From the NCBI GenBank assembly GCA_965153355.1, contig OZ231128.1, positions 46,624,001 through 46,688,000 of the forward strand: a DNA stretch of 64,000 nt, given 5' to 3'. How positions within the stretch are numbered: position 1 is the first letter of the stretch; each line of letters opens with the position of its first letter. Below the pieces are notes generated by a model. It did not search any database, had not been told where the DNA came from, and was given only the letters and a program-made list of their open reading frames with translations. The DNA comes from Flaccisagitta enflata. Its lineage: Eukaryota > Chaetognatha > Sagittoidea > Aphragmophora. The position numbers and the translations under genes were made by a program. Shown in pieces: positions 46,637 to 58,596 of this stretch.

Positions 46637-46921
46637 TGGTTTCTAGTGATGATGAAAATGCGTTTGTTCCTGTGAAACGCGTTTGTTCCTGTGAAATGCG
46701 TTTACAGCGTGAACACATATTCAAGAATTTCAACTGTCCCATGAGAGAATGAGCAAAGTGAGTTAGCGAGCCGTGAATGGGCGAGTGAGCCAGCGGAGCG
46801 AGTGTAGCAAATCGAAGCGCTGCAGAGCGAGTGAGCGGAGTGAGCGGTGCGAGCAAACGAACGTAGCAAGCGACCGAGTGGCCCGTTAAAAACGCGATTG
46901 TCTCTGGCTAGAAACGCCCCC
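46637..46921 (-). mobile_element. second copy of the GGGCGTGTTTCTAG MITE
   Basis: The reversed order of the 5497-5754 element is seen: CTCTGGCTAGAAACGCCCC at the right end, GTGAGCGGAGTGAGCGG-like internal units, and a damaged left end GGTTTCTAGTGATG. Confidence 0.8.
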
Positions 46922-46999
46922 AAAGTGTATACGGCGCGGCCTTGGTCAAACTTTAAGGATGTCAAAGTTTAACGATGAATTTTGATAATGATCCCATAC

Positions 47000-48780
47000 A
47001 AATTGGCAGGAGCAACGATGAGATATACTCGCTTACTATTTAGCAAATAGATATACAGACAGCTGGATAAAAGTTTGCATTTTCACCCACTGAAAAAATA
47101 TATGTTCAGATAAATCAAGTTTTAGTCACTAGTTACTATATGGTTTTTTGATCTATCAAGTGCTTTGTTTTGATTTGCAAAATGATTGGTTCATGATCTG
47201 TTGATCTTATGACACAATGAAAATTATTGTGACACTTTAGTTTCGCCAAGAGCAAAAAAATCACCATGTTTTTACCAAAAATAAATAATTCACCTAAAAA
47301 TATGTGTCACTTTGGGTAGTTAACAGAGAAAATTAATGCAAAATATCATCAAAAAAAAATAGTGATTTTTCTTTTAAAAATGACTAATTTCATAAATTTC
47401 ACAAATAAATATCTAAAAATTCATAAACAGACATCAAAAATTGTCTTATAGTAATCAAAATTGACATGCATGTGGTTTGGTGATTCATTTAACTGCCATA
47501 AAAATTTCATGACTTTTTTTCACCAGGAAGTGCATCATTTAAAACTCTTAACAAAAAACATCCTTTTTTTTATATTTCTGTTGAATCGGACATAGGTGCA
47601 CCCTAAATAACAAATTTGCATAGAAGTTAAAAAAATGGAAAAACCAAAAACATCAGACTCTAGTAAATTACATTATCTCGGGTCTGATGTTTTTAAAAAT
47701 GTAAAATATTCATCTATGTTCAAGATTTGTTATTTAGGGGATGAAAAATGTTTTTTTCAAAAACTTCAAATTTCGCAATTTGGAATAGAAAAACTCACAA
47801 AATTGATACTTTAAATCCACCGATTGTTACAAAATTTGAAATGCTTATGGTTAAATGCTTCCTTTGACTACCATTCAAATTTCATGACTTTACTTCAATG
47901 GGAAGTACCCCAAATGAATTTTTCAAAATAAAATATCCTATTTTTTGAAATTCAATTGTCAGCTGACATTTTTTAAAAGGTACTTGACAAAGACATCCAA
48001 AATGCTAAAAATCATATGGCAAAAAAGTTTTATACTAGTGTCAGATAGATATGAACAGCCTCTCAAAAAAAATTTGACCATATTATACAAACTGTGTCGA
48101 TAATAATACAGTAAAGATAACTCATTAAAATAATTCTTCCTCTTTTCTAAGATTTTGCTTGAAAATTTTGCCAATTTAAGATCATTTTACTGTACAAAGC
48201 ATGCAATTTGAAGAATGATTCTTTAAAATAGTATGAATGGGCCCACATAGCACATGTCAAAACAGATTTTTGGTCAAAAATGGATAATTTTACGGAAAAA
48301 ATGGTGCAAAAAAGTGATGGAACAATAGTGTCAAGATATGGTTCATGATGTCTTATATCAGTGTATCATTCATTTCTCAACGAGACATGAAAAATTCATT
48401 GAATCTTTTTTGTTTTTGTTTATGTTTTTTTTCTTTTGTTTTTCTCTCTATTTTAGATGATTTCTGAGCAATATGTTGAACTGCAGCAAATTTGCATAAA
48501 AAATGTGACCTGTTGAGGCACAGCAGAATGATTTTGGTCATTCCGTAAGTTGTCCTTTGAAGAATTCAATCGAAAACCTCTGAAATAAATTTCGGTAAGC
48601 AACGACAATCTTTCCTCAAACGGCTGTAATTTGAAAATGCATTGAGCTACCGAGCTCTGCATGGTCTTGAGTGGAAAATTTTTTTTATCAAAGCTTGCTG
48701 ATCTGCTTTCATTTCTTTATTGAATATGTATTGATGTTGATGTAGTCAGATGTCCGTATATTCATTTTCTACATAGTAAT
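47000..48780. other. AT-rich, no gene recognised
   Basis: Complex AT-rich sequence. A small palindrome spans 47595-47745 (CCCTAAATAACAAATTTGCA against its inverse near 47725, and CATCAGAC against GTCTGATG). Confidence 0.5.
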
Positions 48781-48789
48781 TGACAAATG

Positions 48790-48895
48790 TGACAGAAAGA
48801 TCGAACAACCAACCAAGCAACAAATGGACGGACGGACCGACCAAGTGGCTGATGAAGTATATAACGACCTAAAACGCTCAAAAACGCTAAAAGGG
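48790..48895 (-). mobile_element. decayed AHP copy
   Basis: CAACCAACC, GGACGGACCGACC, then AAAACGCTCAA units of about 11 bp. The hairpin is lost. Confidence 0.45.
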
Positions 48896-48995
48896 AGTGA
48901 AGGGGGATGAATGGACGTAACTAAAGATTGACCTTTTTGCCAAACAGACAGACGGATGAAAATACGAAAAGTACACTCTGTTTTTGAGTTATTTC

Positions 48996-49015
48996 GTTAC
49001 AGCGGAAATTCACTG
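48996..49015 (-). mobile_element. pogo/Tigger-like terminus
   Basis: On the minus strand a TA is followed by CAGTGAATTTCCGCTGTAAC. Confidence 0.5.
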
Positions 49016-49159
49016 TATATTCAGCGCCTCGTCTTACGATTGCCTCTTTTACAGTCATATAATGAAGGAGACAACGAAAGTGGCCACATATAGTAGTGAG
49101 TAGGTAGTCAGACAGCAGTTAATTTCTCGAGCAGAAAAAAAAAGATTCCTTCCAACTGA

Positions 49160-49492
49160 ATGAAAAACAGACTGACGGACAGACACAGTCTATATCAGAT
49201 GCCAATGCAAGACTTGAAACGAAAGAAAAGTAAAAAATATAAATCCAGAAACGTCCACAAGGAAAAAATGGAAAGTGGCGTTAAAAGGAAATTGAGTTCA
49301 TTTCGATTCGGTTTTTTGATGGGTTCAAAATCCAAATATTTGGAAGGAAACGCGAAAATCATGAGACTGAACAATAAATTGAAGAAAGAACTTCATCAAA
49401 GTGCTGTTACCGCACGATATTCTAACACTGCAATGCAGGTGCAGTTATCATTTGTTGGTCCCTTGCGGGATTCAATTGAATACCATAAATAA
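49160..49492 (+). CDS. weak candidate ORF, Lys/Arg-rich
   Basis: This is a 110-codon open frame with mixed, non-repetitive residues from about codon 15 on (KRKLSSFRFGFLMGSKSKYL...). A possible donor CAATGCAG|GTGCAG lies near 49438. The first codons come from an AHP-like GACGGACAGACA tract, and no acceptor or homology was recognised. It may be chance in AT-rich DNA. Confidence 0.2.
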   Translation: MKNRLTDRHSLYQMPMQDLKRKKSKKYKSRNVHKEKMESGVKRKLSSFRFGFLMGSKSKYLEGNAKIMRLNNKLKKELHQSAVTARYSNTAMQVQLSFVGPLRDSIEYHK

Positions 49493-49514
49493 TCATGCTT
49501 GATGTGGCCATGTG

Positions 49515-49581
49515 GGGACGGACCGAGGGACGGACGGACTGAAAAAGTTACCTGTAGAGTCGCGAAGCACGCGACTTAAAA
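49515..49581 (-). mobile_element. AHP fragment, hairpin end
   Basis: A GGACGGACCGAGG tract, TACCTGTAGAG and the hairpin AGTCGCGAAGCACGCGACT. Confidence 0.8.
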
Positions 49582-50035
49582 CTTTTTCAACTAAAAGCAA
49601 ACTTAAACATTTGGTATTGATGTTTTTTTTTCTGTTTTTTTTAGGAAGCTGCTACGCGTGTCTTGCAGTCGCGTTTAACAATTCCGCGAGCAACGCAATG
49701 CGTGCCCCCCGTTATCAAGTCAAGTCATGTTCTGACGACAATAACCTTATGTAAAATTTTGCTCAAATGTCCCTAACTATTACTAAATGCTCGATTACAC
49801 CTATTAACCATTGGCCCTGCCCAGTGCCCACCCGCATATGACAGAGGCTTTGTCCCAAGTTATAGCATTTGAAACACTTCGCACTTTATGAAGGAAGCGT
49901 CGTCGCTCGAGGCGGAATCGGTAATTCCCACAGCGAGGCTGATCCCAATGCAATATCCGAATGGGAGTTTGATTCGACTTTCCATGAATAAGTTATTTCC
50001 ATTATAGAATATAGATATCCGCAGATTCTTCGCGA

Positions 50036-50140
50036 TTTTGTTTTGTTTTGTTTTGTTTTGTTTTGCTTTGCTTTGCTTTGCTTTGCTTTGCTTTGCTTTG
50101 CTTTGCTTTGCTTTGCTTTGTTTTGTTTTGTTTTGTTTTG
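50036..50140 (+). repeat. (TTTTG)n(CTTTG)n(TTTTG)n pentamer array
   Basis: Five TTTTG units, about eleven CTTTG units, then five TTTTG units: a symmetric array with the variant in the middle. Confidence 0.97.
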
Positions 50141-50456
50141 AAACCAGTACTTTCCTGACGAAGTGAGCAAATCTACATAACATTACTAGCGTATAGCATA
50201 TTTGAAGAGACTGACCGACGTACAGTTGCTTGGACGCAACTAATCTCCGCAAAAATCGACCCGCATCGGACAGACTGACCGAGACTCCTTCCTGCATCGT
50301 GAACCGATATCGGGTGTGCAACACCGAGACAGACCAACGAGACAGACAGACAGACAGACAGACAGACAGGGGATTAGTAAGGAGAAGAGAGGAAGAGGTC
50401 GAGGAGAGACAATGGAGAGAAAAATGGAAGTGTGAATGGAGAACGGGGTAAGAAAT

Positions 50457-50586
<130 letters not shown>

Positions 50587-50931
50587 CGAGGTTCGATTCT
50601 TTCAGTCAGATTTGGGTGAGCAATCGCCCAAAATTGATAACAGTAAAAGAGCAGACAAAAGAGGTTGAATGACTGGCTCATGCTCATGCTTTCTTACATT
50701 TACAATGTCTTTCATTCGATATTCATTCATGCCATGGACGAATTATTCATGTCTGTCTCAAATTCGAAATTTTTCCAATTTTTATCAAAGATCGTTTTCC
50801 ATTGGAATAAAAACGATTTCAAAAATACATTTCTGCAAATTGATAACAAATACAAGGAAAGCGACTCTACTGCATGTTCAATTTGGATTTACTATGATAA
50901 GCGACCTATCAGCACTTCTAAGTGGAACACA

Positions 50932-51086
<155 letters not shown>

Positions 51087-51352
51087 CTTATTTAAGAAAT
51101 GGTTACATGGTAAACATTTATTAATAATACGTTAACTATGAGAAAAATGTTGAATCGTATCGGAAATCGATATCTAGCTATATCTAATATTCGATTTATA
51201 GCTATCTCTTCTCGTATCTATTGGAGACGAGAATCACTTTGATCGTGCAGTAGATCGTATCTAGTTTGTAAGACCTGGATCGTCAGTGGTTAGACGCAAC
51301 TGAAACTAAAAATACATAAAAGAATGAAATTGAGATAAACTGCGGCTTCTTC

Positions 51353-51452
51353 ATCTTCTTTTTCTTTTTCTTTTTCTTTTTCTTTTTCTTTTTCTTTTTC
51401 TTTTTCTTTTTCTTTTTCTTTTTCTTCTTCTTCTTCTTCTTCTTCTTCATCT
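51353..51452 (+). repeat. (CTTTTT)n(CTT)n array
   Basis: About eleven CTTTTT units followed by eight CTT units. Confidence 0.97.
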
Positions 51453-51736
51453 TCTTTTTGTTAGAGTGCATATGAACTTGTCTGTTCTTATCATATACAA
51501 TTATAATTCATACACGTTAAAGCAATCGCGCGTGTAAGTGCGAAATGCGACGAAAGAATGTCGCACCACAGAAAAAAAAAACAAGTTACCGAGTGAGGTT
51601 GCGACATGCACACGCGGAGACGAGCGCGCGCGAAAAATCACGCCTTAGTTCGCGAAAAGGAAGAAAAAAGAGAGAAAGAGAGAATGACAGTCCGCCGGGA
51701 GGGGAAAAAAGAGAGAAAAGCACTCATGAACGTTAA

Positions 51737-51966
<230 letters not shown>

Positions 51967-52067
51967 TAACCTTGAAGCCTCCGCATGAAAAGGTTCATTT
52001 TCCCAGGAATGAAATTGCTATTTCCCGTGGCCACATTTTACTATTTAACAATTTTACAATTTATCAA

Positions 52068-52313
52068 TGCCGGATACTCGGTCAATAAGTAGACCCTGGC
52101 GGGTGGGCAAGGGCAGTTGTTTGGGTGGGCAGGGGCAGTAAGGGGCAGGGCCGGGGATGTAATGGGCTGGGTAGGGGCAGTAATGCTCAGCAATCATTAT
52201 TTTGATCGATTTCGCGTCTTCACAAATTTTGCGTTACCAACCTTCCAACAGACCTACGGACCTTCCTACCTACGGACACATGCTCTTAAAGAGTCCCTTG
52301 GCCAGCGACTAAA
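52068..52313 (-). mobile_element. AHP copy, diverged
   Basis: GCCGGATACTCGG is followed by repeated GGTGGGCAGGGGCAG (about five times), an ACCTACGGACC tract and a damaged hairpin end CAGCGACTAAAAA. Confidence 0.75.
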
Positions 52314-52558
52314 AATGCCACATGCAAAACGTAAAATGCAAAAATGCGGTTGAAAGCGAGATTCAATTGAATGATGTCACTCCCCTCAGCGTTATGCTTG
52401 AAGAATGAAGAACCATGATGAAAGGGGGGGATGGCCCATGATTCCATGCTTCTTTCAGTTTTTATATATTTTTTTCGAAGTTTTGTCTTTTTCACTTGAT
52501 TCGATGTCATTATGACATTATAGGTTCTATTGCAGAATAGGCACTTGTACTACTAGTA

Positions 52559-53111
52559 CAGCGGGGTTCGTGGAAAAACAGCCTTAACTGGAGGAAGTCA
52601 TTTAAGTGTTTTGATTTTATTTGACAAACTTGATATTTGAAATATAAGTTGTTCAATCGACGCTTGTGTCCCTGAGTTTTTTGGTTGCTATGGAAGCCTA
52701 ACTGTTTTTTTTGGACAGTCATAACTGCTAAAATATCAATATTTACACAAATGCAATGAGAGAACATTGCTTAAAATTGAATATACAACAATTTTCCCAC
52801 AGTACGTTCTTTAAGAATATCGCTCACCCCTAGCAACAGCCAAACAAGCAATATTCTTACAGAACATACTGTGGGAAAGTTGTAGCAAATTTAATTCCGA
52901 GCAATGTTCCTTAATCATATTTGTCATAATATTGATATTCTAGTAGTTATGAATATTCAAAAAAATATTTTTGGTTTTCATAACAACCAAAAAACTCAGG
53001 GACAAAAGCATCATTTAACAACTTATATTTCAAATGTCAAGTTTGTCAAATGCAATTAAGACACTTAAATACCTTCCTCCAGTTTAGGCTGTTTTTCCAC
53101 AAACCCCACTG
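52559..53111. mobile_element. foldback transposon sharing its apex with 7919-8481
   Basis: The ends are CAGCGGGGTTCGTGGAAAAA and its inverse TTTTTCCACAAACCCCACTG, each flanked by TA. The arms are about 265 bp. The central apex (TTCCCACAGTACGTTCTTTA to GAACATACTGTGGGAAAG) is the same as in the element at 7919-8481, but the outer arms differ. Confidence 0.9.
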
Positions 53112-53355
53112 TATGTAAAGTACATGTTTTGCAGTATATCGATATCGATTTGGCTAGATCAGGCCTTGCCTCAGAAATTTTCTAAAGCGTGCACGCTGGG
53201 CACGCCCCCCATCATTGATCCGTGTCCGACAGAGAAAGAGCGTGCCCTGATTTGAATTCTTCTTTTCATATGAGGATTGACTTCTCCAGGCAACCTCTAG
53301 GCAACCTTACTTTACAATAGCGACACCCCATAGATATATGTCTTCATTCAACATA

Positions 53356-53956
53356 CAGTGCGATGCATAAAAAAAGATACAAATTTTATATTCAAGATTT
53401 CTATGCTCAAAAATCACTTGAAAAACTTTTTTACATGAGGAATCCAAAGAGTTGGAGGAAATGAAGTAATTGGCACCAACCACAGACTTTTTGATCAATT
53501 TGACTAAATTTTATCATAAATTGAAAACTAGGTGTTGTCAATTGATGGAAGATCTTCTAATGACTCTTAAAATTGACTTTAATCATATCTAAATTCTTTG
53601 AATTGACTTTGAACCAATAAAAATCCATGACAGTCGGAAAGCCCTTCAAAATAGCTTCAATTTGAGTCGTATCTGGCATCTCTAGCTCAATTTGTTTAAG
53701 AGTTATGTTCATTTAAATAAGAATATTCCTTTTTTTGATAGCAGTAAAAAAGGTCACAATTTTCATTCCTGTTTTTGATACCTTGTTTTTGTTTTATCAT
53801 AGAATCTAAACAAATTGATCAAACTCTTTGGGCTTGGTGGCAATATCTTCATATTTTGAAGCTCTTCCAAATCGTCTCAAAAAGAATCTAAAAAAATTGA
53901 TTTTTAGTCCCTTAAACATGAACTTTGGCTTGTATCTTTTTTTATGCATCGCAGTG
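53356..53956. mobile_element. 601 bp TIR element (MITE), Tc1/mariner type
   Basis: The ends are CAGTGCGATGCATAAAAAAA and its inverse TTTTTTTATGCATCGCAGTG (one mismatch near the tip), flanked by TA. The TIR sequence resembles those of Tc1-like elements. No transposase is seen. Confidence 0.85.
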
Positions 53957-54014
53957 TAGAATGATCCTAAGCAGAAATTCTCATGTGATGATAACTTTTG
54001 AATATTCAACATAA

Positions 54015-54284
54015 AACAAGGCCAAGTAGGCCAACAATGCGTCCTCTTTGAATGAATATTTTTTATGAATGAATGTTTTTTTATGAATGAATGTTTTTTT
54101 TATGAATGAATGTCATTTGTGAATGAATAAATGATTCAATGAATGAATTACTTGTTGTATACTTCTTCTACTGGGTTAGAACAACTTTTCTGATGAAAAT
54201 ATGCTCGATTTTGATGTTTTTAATAAATGCGTTACCAACAGACAGACAGACACAGCCTATTATAAAGATGCGAGGACGCATCTA
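54015..54284 (-). mobile_element. AHP copy, AGATGCG stem subtype
   Basis: AACAAGGCCAAGTAGGCC is followed by the arm copy ATGCGTCCTC, a GAATGAATG interior, a GACAGACA tract and the hairpin AGATGCGAGGACGCATCT. The next copy starts one to three bases later. Confidence 0.9.
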
Positions 54285-54416
54285 AACAAGGCCAAGTAGG
54301 CCAATAAGGTGCGACGTGTGGATCGTCGAACGAACGCGTTACCCCACAGACCAACCGACCGACCGACCGACCAACGGACACAGCCAGTTATAGAGGTGCT
54401 TTGTCGCACCTAAAAA
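54285..54416 (-). mobile_element. AHP copy, AGGTGC stem subtype
   Basis: AACAAGGCCAAGTAGGCC is followed by the arm copy AGGTGCGAC, a GACCGACC tract and the hairpin AGGTGCTTTGTCGCACCT with AAAAA. Confidence 0.92.
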
Positions 54417-54591
54417 CCTAAAGGGACTGGTATGTTTGATCAGTAGATTTCAAAAAATGTAAAGTTAAAATGATGAATGAAGGAATGAATGGAAGAATGA
54501 TTGAATACAATAAGGTTTCCCTTTTTGATTCATTTTTTCAGATTAGTGCATGTAATTTAAAGTGGACTTGGTTCCATGTTTAAATAACTGA

Positions 54592-54800
54592 TGAATGAAT
54601 GAATGAATGAATGAATGAATGAATGAATGAATGAATGAATGAATGAATGAATGAATGAATGAGTTAATTAGTGAATGAATAAAAAATTTTTTAAATGAAT
54701 GAACGAATGAATGAATGTATGAAAGAATGAATGAATGAATGAATGAATGAATGAATGAATAAATGGATGAATGAATGAATGGAAAAATGAATGAATAAAA
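54592..54800 (+). repeat. (GAAT)n array
   Basis: About 17 uninterrupted units, then degenerate units to 54800. Confidence 0.95.
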
Positions 54801-55083
54801 GAACGAACAAAAATCAAAATTTCAATCAAACTTATTGATAATCATTTTGTATGCAATCAAAATGAAAGTGATTATTTTTTTACTTTGATGTAATTCAGTC
54901 AGCCTAATGAGAAGAGAGAGTGCTAGACGGACACGCCATCAGAACAAACAGCGTGCCCGACAGCAAATCAGAGTGCATCGGGCACGCAGGCACGCTCAAA
55001 ATCAAAGCCTGGGCTAGATTCTTTACTCTCATGAGACAATATTTCTCATGACGTGATTTTCATCGCCGTAAACGTCAATATTG

Positions 55084-55290
55084 TTTTTAGTTGCAGTCTT
55101 GCAGACACGCAACTCTATAAGAGGCTTTGTCCGACCGTCGGTCGGTCGGTCCGTCGGTCAGTTCAGTTGGTATTATGTGAGTTGGTGAGCGTGTGGGAGG
55201 GGGTTGGGGGGGTGGGGTTGGGTTGAGGCTTGGGGTTGGATGCCCCTGCCAACACGTCCGCAACCATATTGTCACCCCGTGTCACTTGTT
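55084..55290 (+). mobile_element. AHP copy, AGTTGCG subtype with AACAAGTGAC end
   Basis: AGTTGCAGTCTTGCAGACACGC is a hairpin with an enlarged loop. A GTCGGTCGG tract, CCCCTGCCAACACGTCCGCA and the end CCCCGTGTCACTTGTT follow. Confidence 0.85.
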
Positions 55291-55449
55291 ACAATCTCTT
55301 TACAACATTTTTCTGACCGACCAACCAACATAAGTGCTCATATTTTCTCAGGGATGCACCTTCATTGTAGCTTCTTTACAGTGAAGCTATGAGGTTGATC
55401 AACATAAATACAAAGATTTTCATCCGATTTAAGCTGCACCTCTCTGCAG

Positions 55450-55498
55450 TTCACAAGTTGAGTGGTTCTTTCATACAGGATTTGAACCCATGTAGATT
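55450..55498 (-). repeat. tRNA-like B box, possible SINE remnant
   Basis: The minus strand has CATGGGTTCAAATCCTGTAT, a good B box, but the A-box side is lost to an AHP fragment. Confidence 0.35.
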
Positions 55499-55562
55499 TT
55501 GCACGCGACTCTACACCACGCATTGTCCGTCGGTCCGTCGGTCCGTCCGTCAAACTTTACTT
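55498..55562 (+). mobile_element. AHP fragment
   Basis: GCACGCGACTCTACACC is half of the hairpin. It is followed by GCATTGTCCGTCGG, a GTCC tract and CAAACTTTACTTTT. Confidence 0.75.
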
Positions 55563-56089
55563 TTATCATTACAGGGTGTATCATGCCAACTTAGTCATAA
55601 GAAAACGACGTCAATCAACTTATTCGCTTCTGAAAATTGTTCTGTACAGCTATTAAGCTCCCATTTAATGCTTTAAACTTGTCTACTGAAAAAAATAACT
55701 GTCCAGATGACCTCGAATGAGGTTTCTGGTCATAAATCGTTTTGTTCTGTCATGTCTCAGGTTCTGTTTCGCATGTGCTTTAAGAATGAAAACAGTTTAC
55801 AAAAAAAATTGCTTCCTTTAGAAAGATGAAAATTGTTCCTTTTAGGAGTTACCTGCTTTATTAAAGCTTCCCTTTAGCCTCAGAGGTCAATAAAGTGACA
55901 ATGAATTTGAGGCGTTACCCTTTCTGTTTCAAGTATGTAGTCATTTTGAGTAAAAAACCTTTCGACTCCTTAGCCTAACCTATGTAAAGCTCACTAGATT
56001 TTGGTTATTAGTTTTTAATAAGCATTCTAAAATGTATAGAAAAAGAATTGGGGGGAAAAAGAATTGGACCATTTGTAAAAGTTTTATCC

Positions 56090-56268
56090 GGTCGTTTCCA
56101 TGGCATTCTGCGCCTCAACTTTTTTCGTAAACAAATCTCCCTCATGCATTTTTAAGAAAACTATTACTATAAAAGTCTGCCGAAGAAAAGAAGAAAAAAG
56201 AGCGCAAAAAAAGCTTACCGTAGGTACCGTTCATGATATTTTTCCATTTATTCTTCTGTTTAAAAATT
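56090..56268. repeat. dispersed repeat shared with 33095-33365
   Basis: It shares GTTTCCATGGCATTCTGCGCC, then CTTTTTTCG and TTTTTAAGAAAACTA, with the copy at 33.1 kb. Confidence 0.5.
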
Positions 56269-56269
56269 G

Positions 56270-57687
56270 AACAAGGCCAACACCTATAAGTCGCGTGCGA
56301 GACAAAGATAACAGAATTGAATTGACTCCTTATTGTATGGCTTAGACCAGACTTAGACCAGACTTAGACCAGACTTAGACCAGACTTGGACCAGACTTGG
56401 ACCAGACTTGGACCAGACTTGGACCAGACTTGGACCAGACTTGGACCAGACTTGGACCAGACTTGGACCAGACTTGGACCAGACTTGGACCAGACTTGGA
56501 CCAGACTTGGACCAGACTGGGACCAGACTGGGACCAGACTGGGACCAGACTGGGACCAGACTGGGACCAGACTGGGACCAGACTGGGACCAGACTGGGAC
56601 CAGACTGGGACCAGACTGGGACCAGACTGGGACCAGACTAGGACCAGACTGGGACCAGACTGGGACCAGACTGGGACCAGACTGGGACCAGACTGGGACC
56701 AGACTGGGACCAGACTAGGACCAGACTGGGACCAGACTGGGACCAGACTGGGACCAGACTGGGACCAGACTGGGACCAGACTGGGACCAGACTGGGACCA
56801 GACTTGGACCCGACTTGGACCCGACTTGGACCCGACTTGGACCCGACTTGGACCCGACTTGGACCCGACTTGGACCAGACTTGGACCAGACTTGGACCAG
56901 ACTTGGACCAGACTTGGACCAGACTTGGACCCGACTTGGACCCGACTTGGACCCGACTTGGACCCGACTTGGACCCGACTTGGACCCGACTTGGACCCGA
57001 CTTGGACCCGACTTGGACCCGACTTGGACCCGACTTGGACCCGACTTGGACCCGACTTGGACCCGACTTGGACCCGACTTGGACCCGACTTGGACCAGAC
57101 TTGGACCAGACTTGGACCAGACTTGGACCAGACTTGGACCAGACTTGGACCAGACTTGGACCAGACTTGGACCAGACTTGGACCAGACTTGGACCAGACT
57201 TGGACCAGACTTGGACCAGACTTGGACCAGACTTGGACCAGACTTGGACCAGACTTGGACCAGACTTGGACCAGACTTGGACCAGACTTGGACCAGACTT
57301 GGACCAGACTTGGACCAGACTTGGACCAGACTTGGACCAGACTTGGACCAGACTTGGACCAGACTTGGACCAGACTTGGACCAGACTTAGACCAGACTTA
57401 GACCAGACCAAAAATGACCTAAAATGTTCCAAATAACTAAAGATGACTTAAAACTACTTTAAATGCCCAAAAACGACACATATGGCTTAAATGAAGAAAG
57501 TGACTTAAATGATCAAAAATGACAAAAAATGACTAAAAGCAAAAAAAAATGACCAAAAACAACCAAAAAATGACCAGATATCCCAAAATGACCAAAAACG
57601 ACGCAAAAAAGCTAAGTGTTACGGACCGACCGACCGACAGACGGACCGACGGAGCGGGTTGTAGAGTCGCGTGCACGCGACTAAAAA
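56270..57687 (-). mobile_element. AHP copy expanded to 1.4 kb by an 11 bp minisatellite
   Basis: It starts AACAAGGCC with the arm copy AGTCGCGTGC at 56290. It ends with GACCGACCGACAGACGG, GCGGGTTGTAG and the hairpin AGTCGCGTGCACGCGACT at 57664-57681. The interior is the 11 bp array (56342-57409) plus a degenerate AAAAATGACCA-like 11 bp array (57410-57600). Confidence 0.85.
56342..57409 (+). repeat. 11 bp minisatellite, about 97 units
   Basis: The unit is TTGGACCAGAC. Variants lie in blocks: TTAG at both edges, TTGG, then TGGG (56515-56800), TTGGACCCGAC (56803-56868 and 56930-57095) and TTGGACCAGAC to the right. A TAGG variant recurs at 56639 and 56716, 77 bp (seven units) apart. All three frames are open on both strands because the unit has no stop. 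Confidence 0.98.
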
Positions 57688-57996
57688 ACGCTTGACCTTA
57701 TCATTTGTGAAAGTATAGGGTAATACCCCAATTCTAAGCTCTTGCAGTGAAACGATATCTTGCTCATATATCCATGAAACATTGCTTTGTACAACTTCAT
57801 TGTAACTTATGCGTGTTTCTGAATTGAATTCATTAATTCATTCAACTAGCCAATGAATTAGGTAGCCTTTCCCTGTAAGACAATCAAACCAATTTGCGTT
57901 CTCAATTTTTGGATGTTTTGAGAATTTCACCGGGCTCCACTGCAAAGAGAAAGGCAGAAAAAAAATTACCAATGAGTAGCTACAAATTTCTTTTTA

Positions 57997-58596
57997 CTAC
58001 CTTGGAAATAAGTTTAGCATCAAAATGAGTGTCAGTTCATCTATCGCCTAGAATGGTACAAAAACATGTTCAAACAGTTCTCAATACTTGGTATGGTGTC
58101 CCTCCTAGCTAATCACTGCCTGCATTCTTACCAGCATCGATTTGTACAAGGCTTTGAGTTAAGATGGCGTAACTTGTCACCACACCATCAATGCTATTCT
58201 TTTCAGGCCCTCAATTGAAGTAGCGTGTTCCTGTCGCTGCATATTCTTCATCTGCGACCAAAAATTTCCTATCCGATTAAGATCCGGCAAATTGCCAGGC
58301 CAATCTGGGAGGAGTTTGGTGCTGGGAATTGGCTGTGAAGTCCCCAGGCTCCAAGCTGCGATACATCGGAGTAACATGTAAATGAACTGGCCATTTTTTT
58401 TGCAAAAATGCATTTGAAGGTTTTTACGTTTTCCGCTGTAACTTTTAAACGGCTTGAGCCAGTAATCTCCGGTTGGTCTACATTGAAAGATAATTCGATG
58501 TAGATCATTTTAGTCATGGAGTTTTTATGGATTCGTTGAGATTAAAGCGACTTATTCTCAATTGAACTTGATGCTAAACTTATTTCCTAGGTAGTA
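57997..58596 (-). mobile_element. Tc1-like element remnant with own TIRs
   Basis: The ends CTACCTTGGAAATAAGTTTA (left) and its inverse (right, one mismatch) continue to GCATCAA and are flanked by TA. At about 600 bp it is a deletion derivative that keeps the 3' part of a transposase gene. Confidence 0.8.
58085..58420 (-). pseudogene. Tc1-like transposase, C-terminal remnant
   Basis: The minus strand reads LLPDWPGNLPDLNRIGNFWS then QMKNMQRQEHATSIEGLKRI, the WP..SPDLNPIENLW region of Tc1-like (DD34E-type) transposases. The Pro before Ile is Arg, and the final catalytic Glu position is Gly, so it could not act. Past a stop, LKALYKSMLVRMQAVI and GGHTKY match the usual C-terminus (SMPRR.QAVI...G..TKY). 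The N-terminal DNA-binding part and the first two Asp are missing. Confidence 0.85.

Noticed and set aside
56386-57436. 334-codon open frame over the 11 bp minisatellite
   Set aside because: An 11 bp unit without stop codons gives open frames in every phase on both strands, and the protein is a pure by-product.
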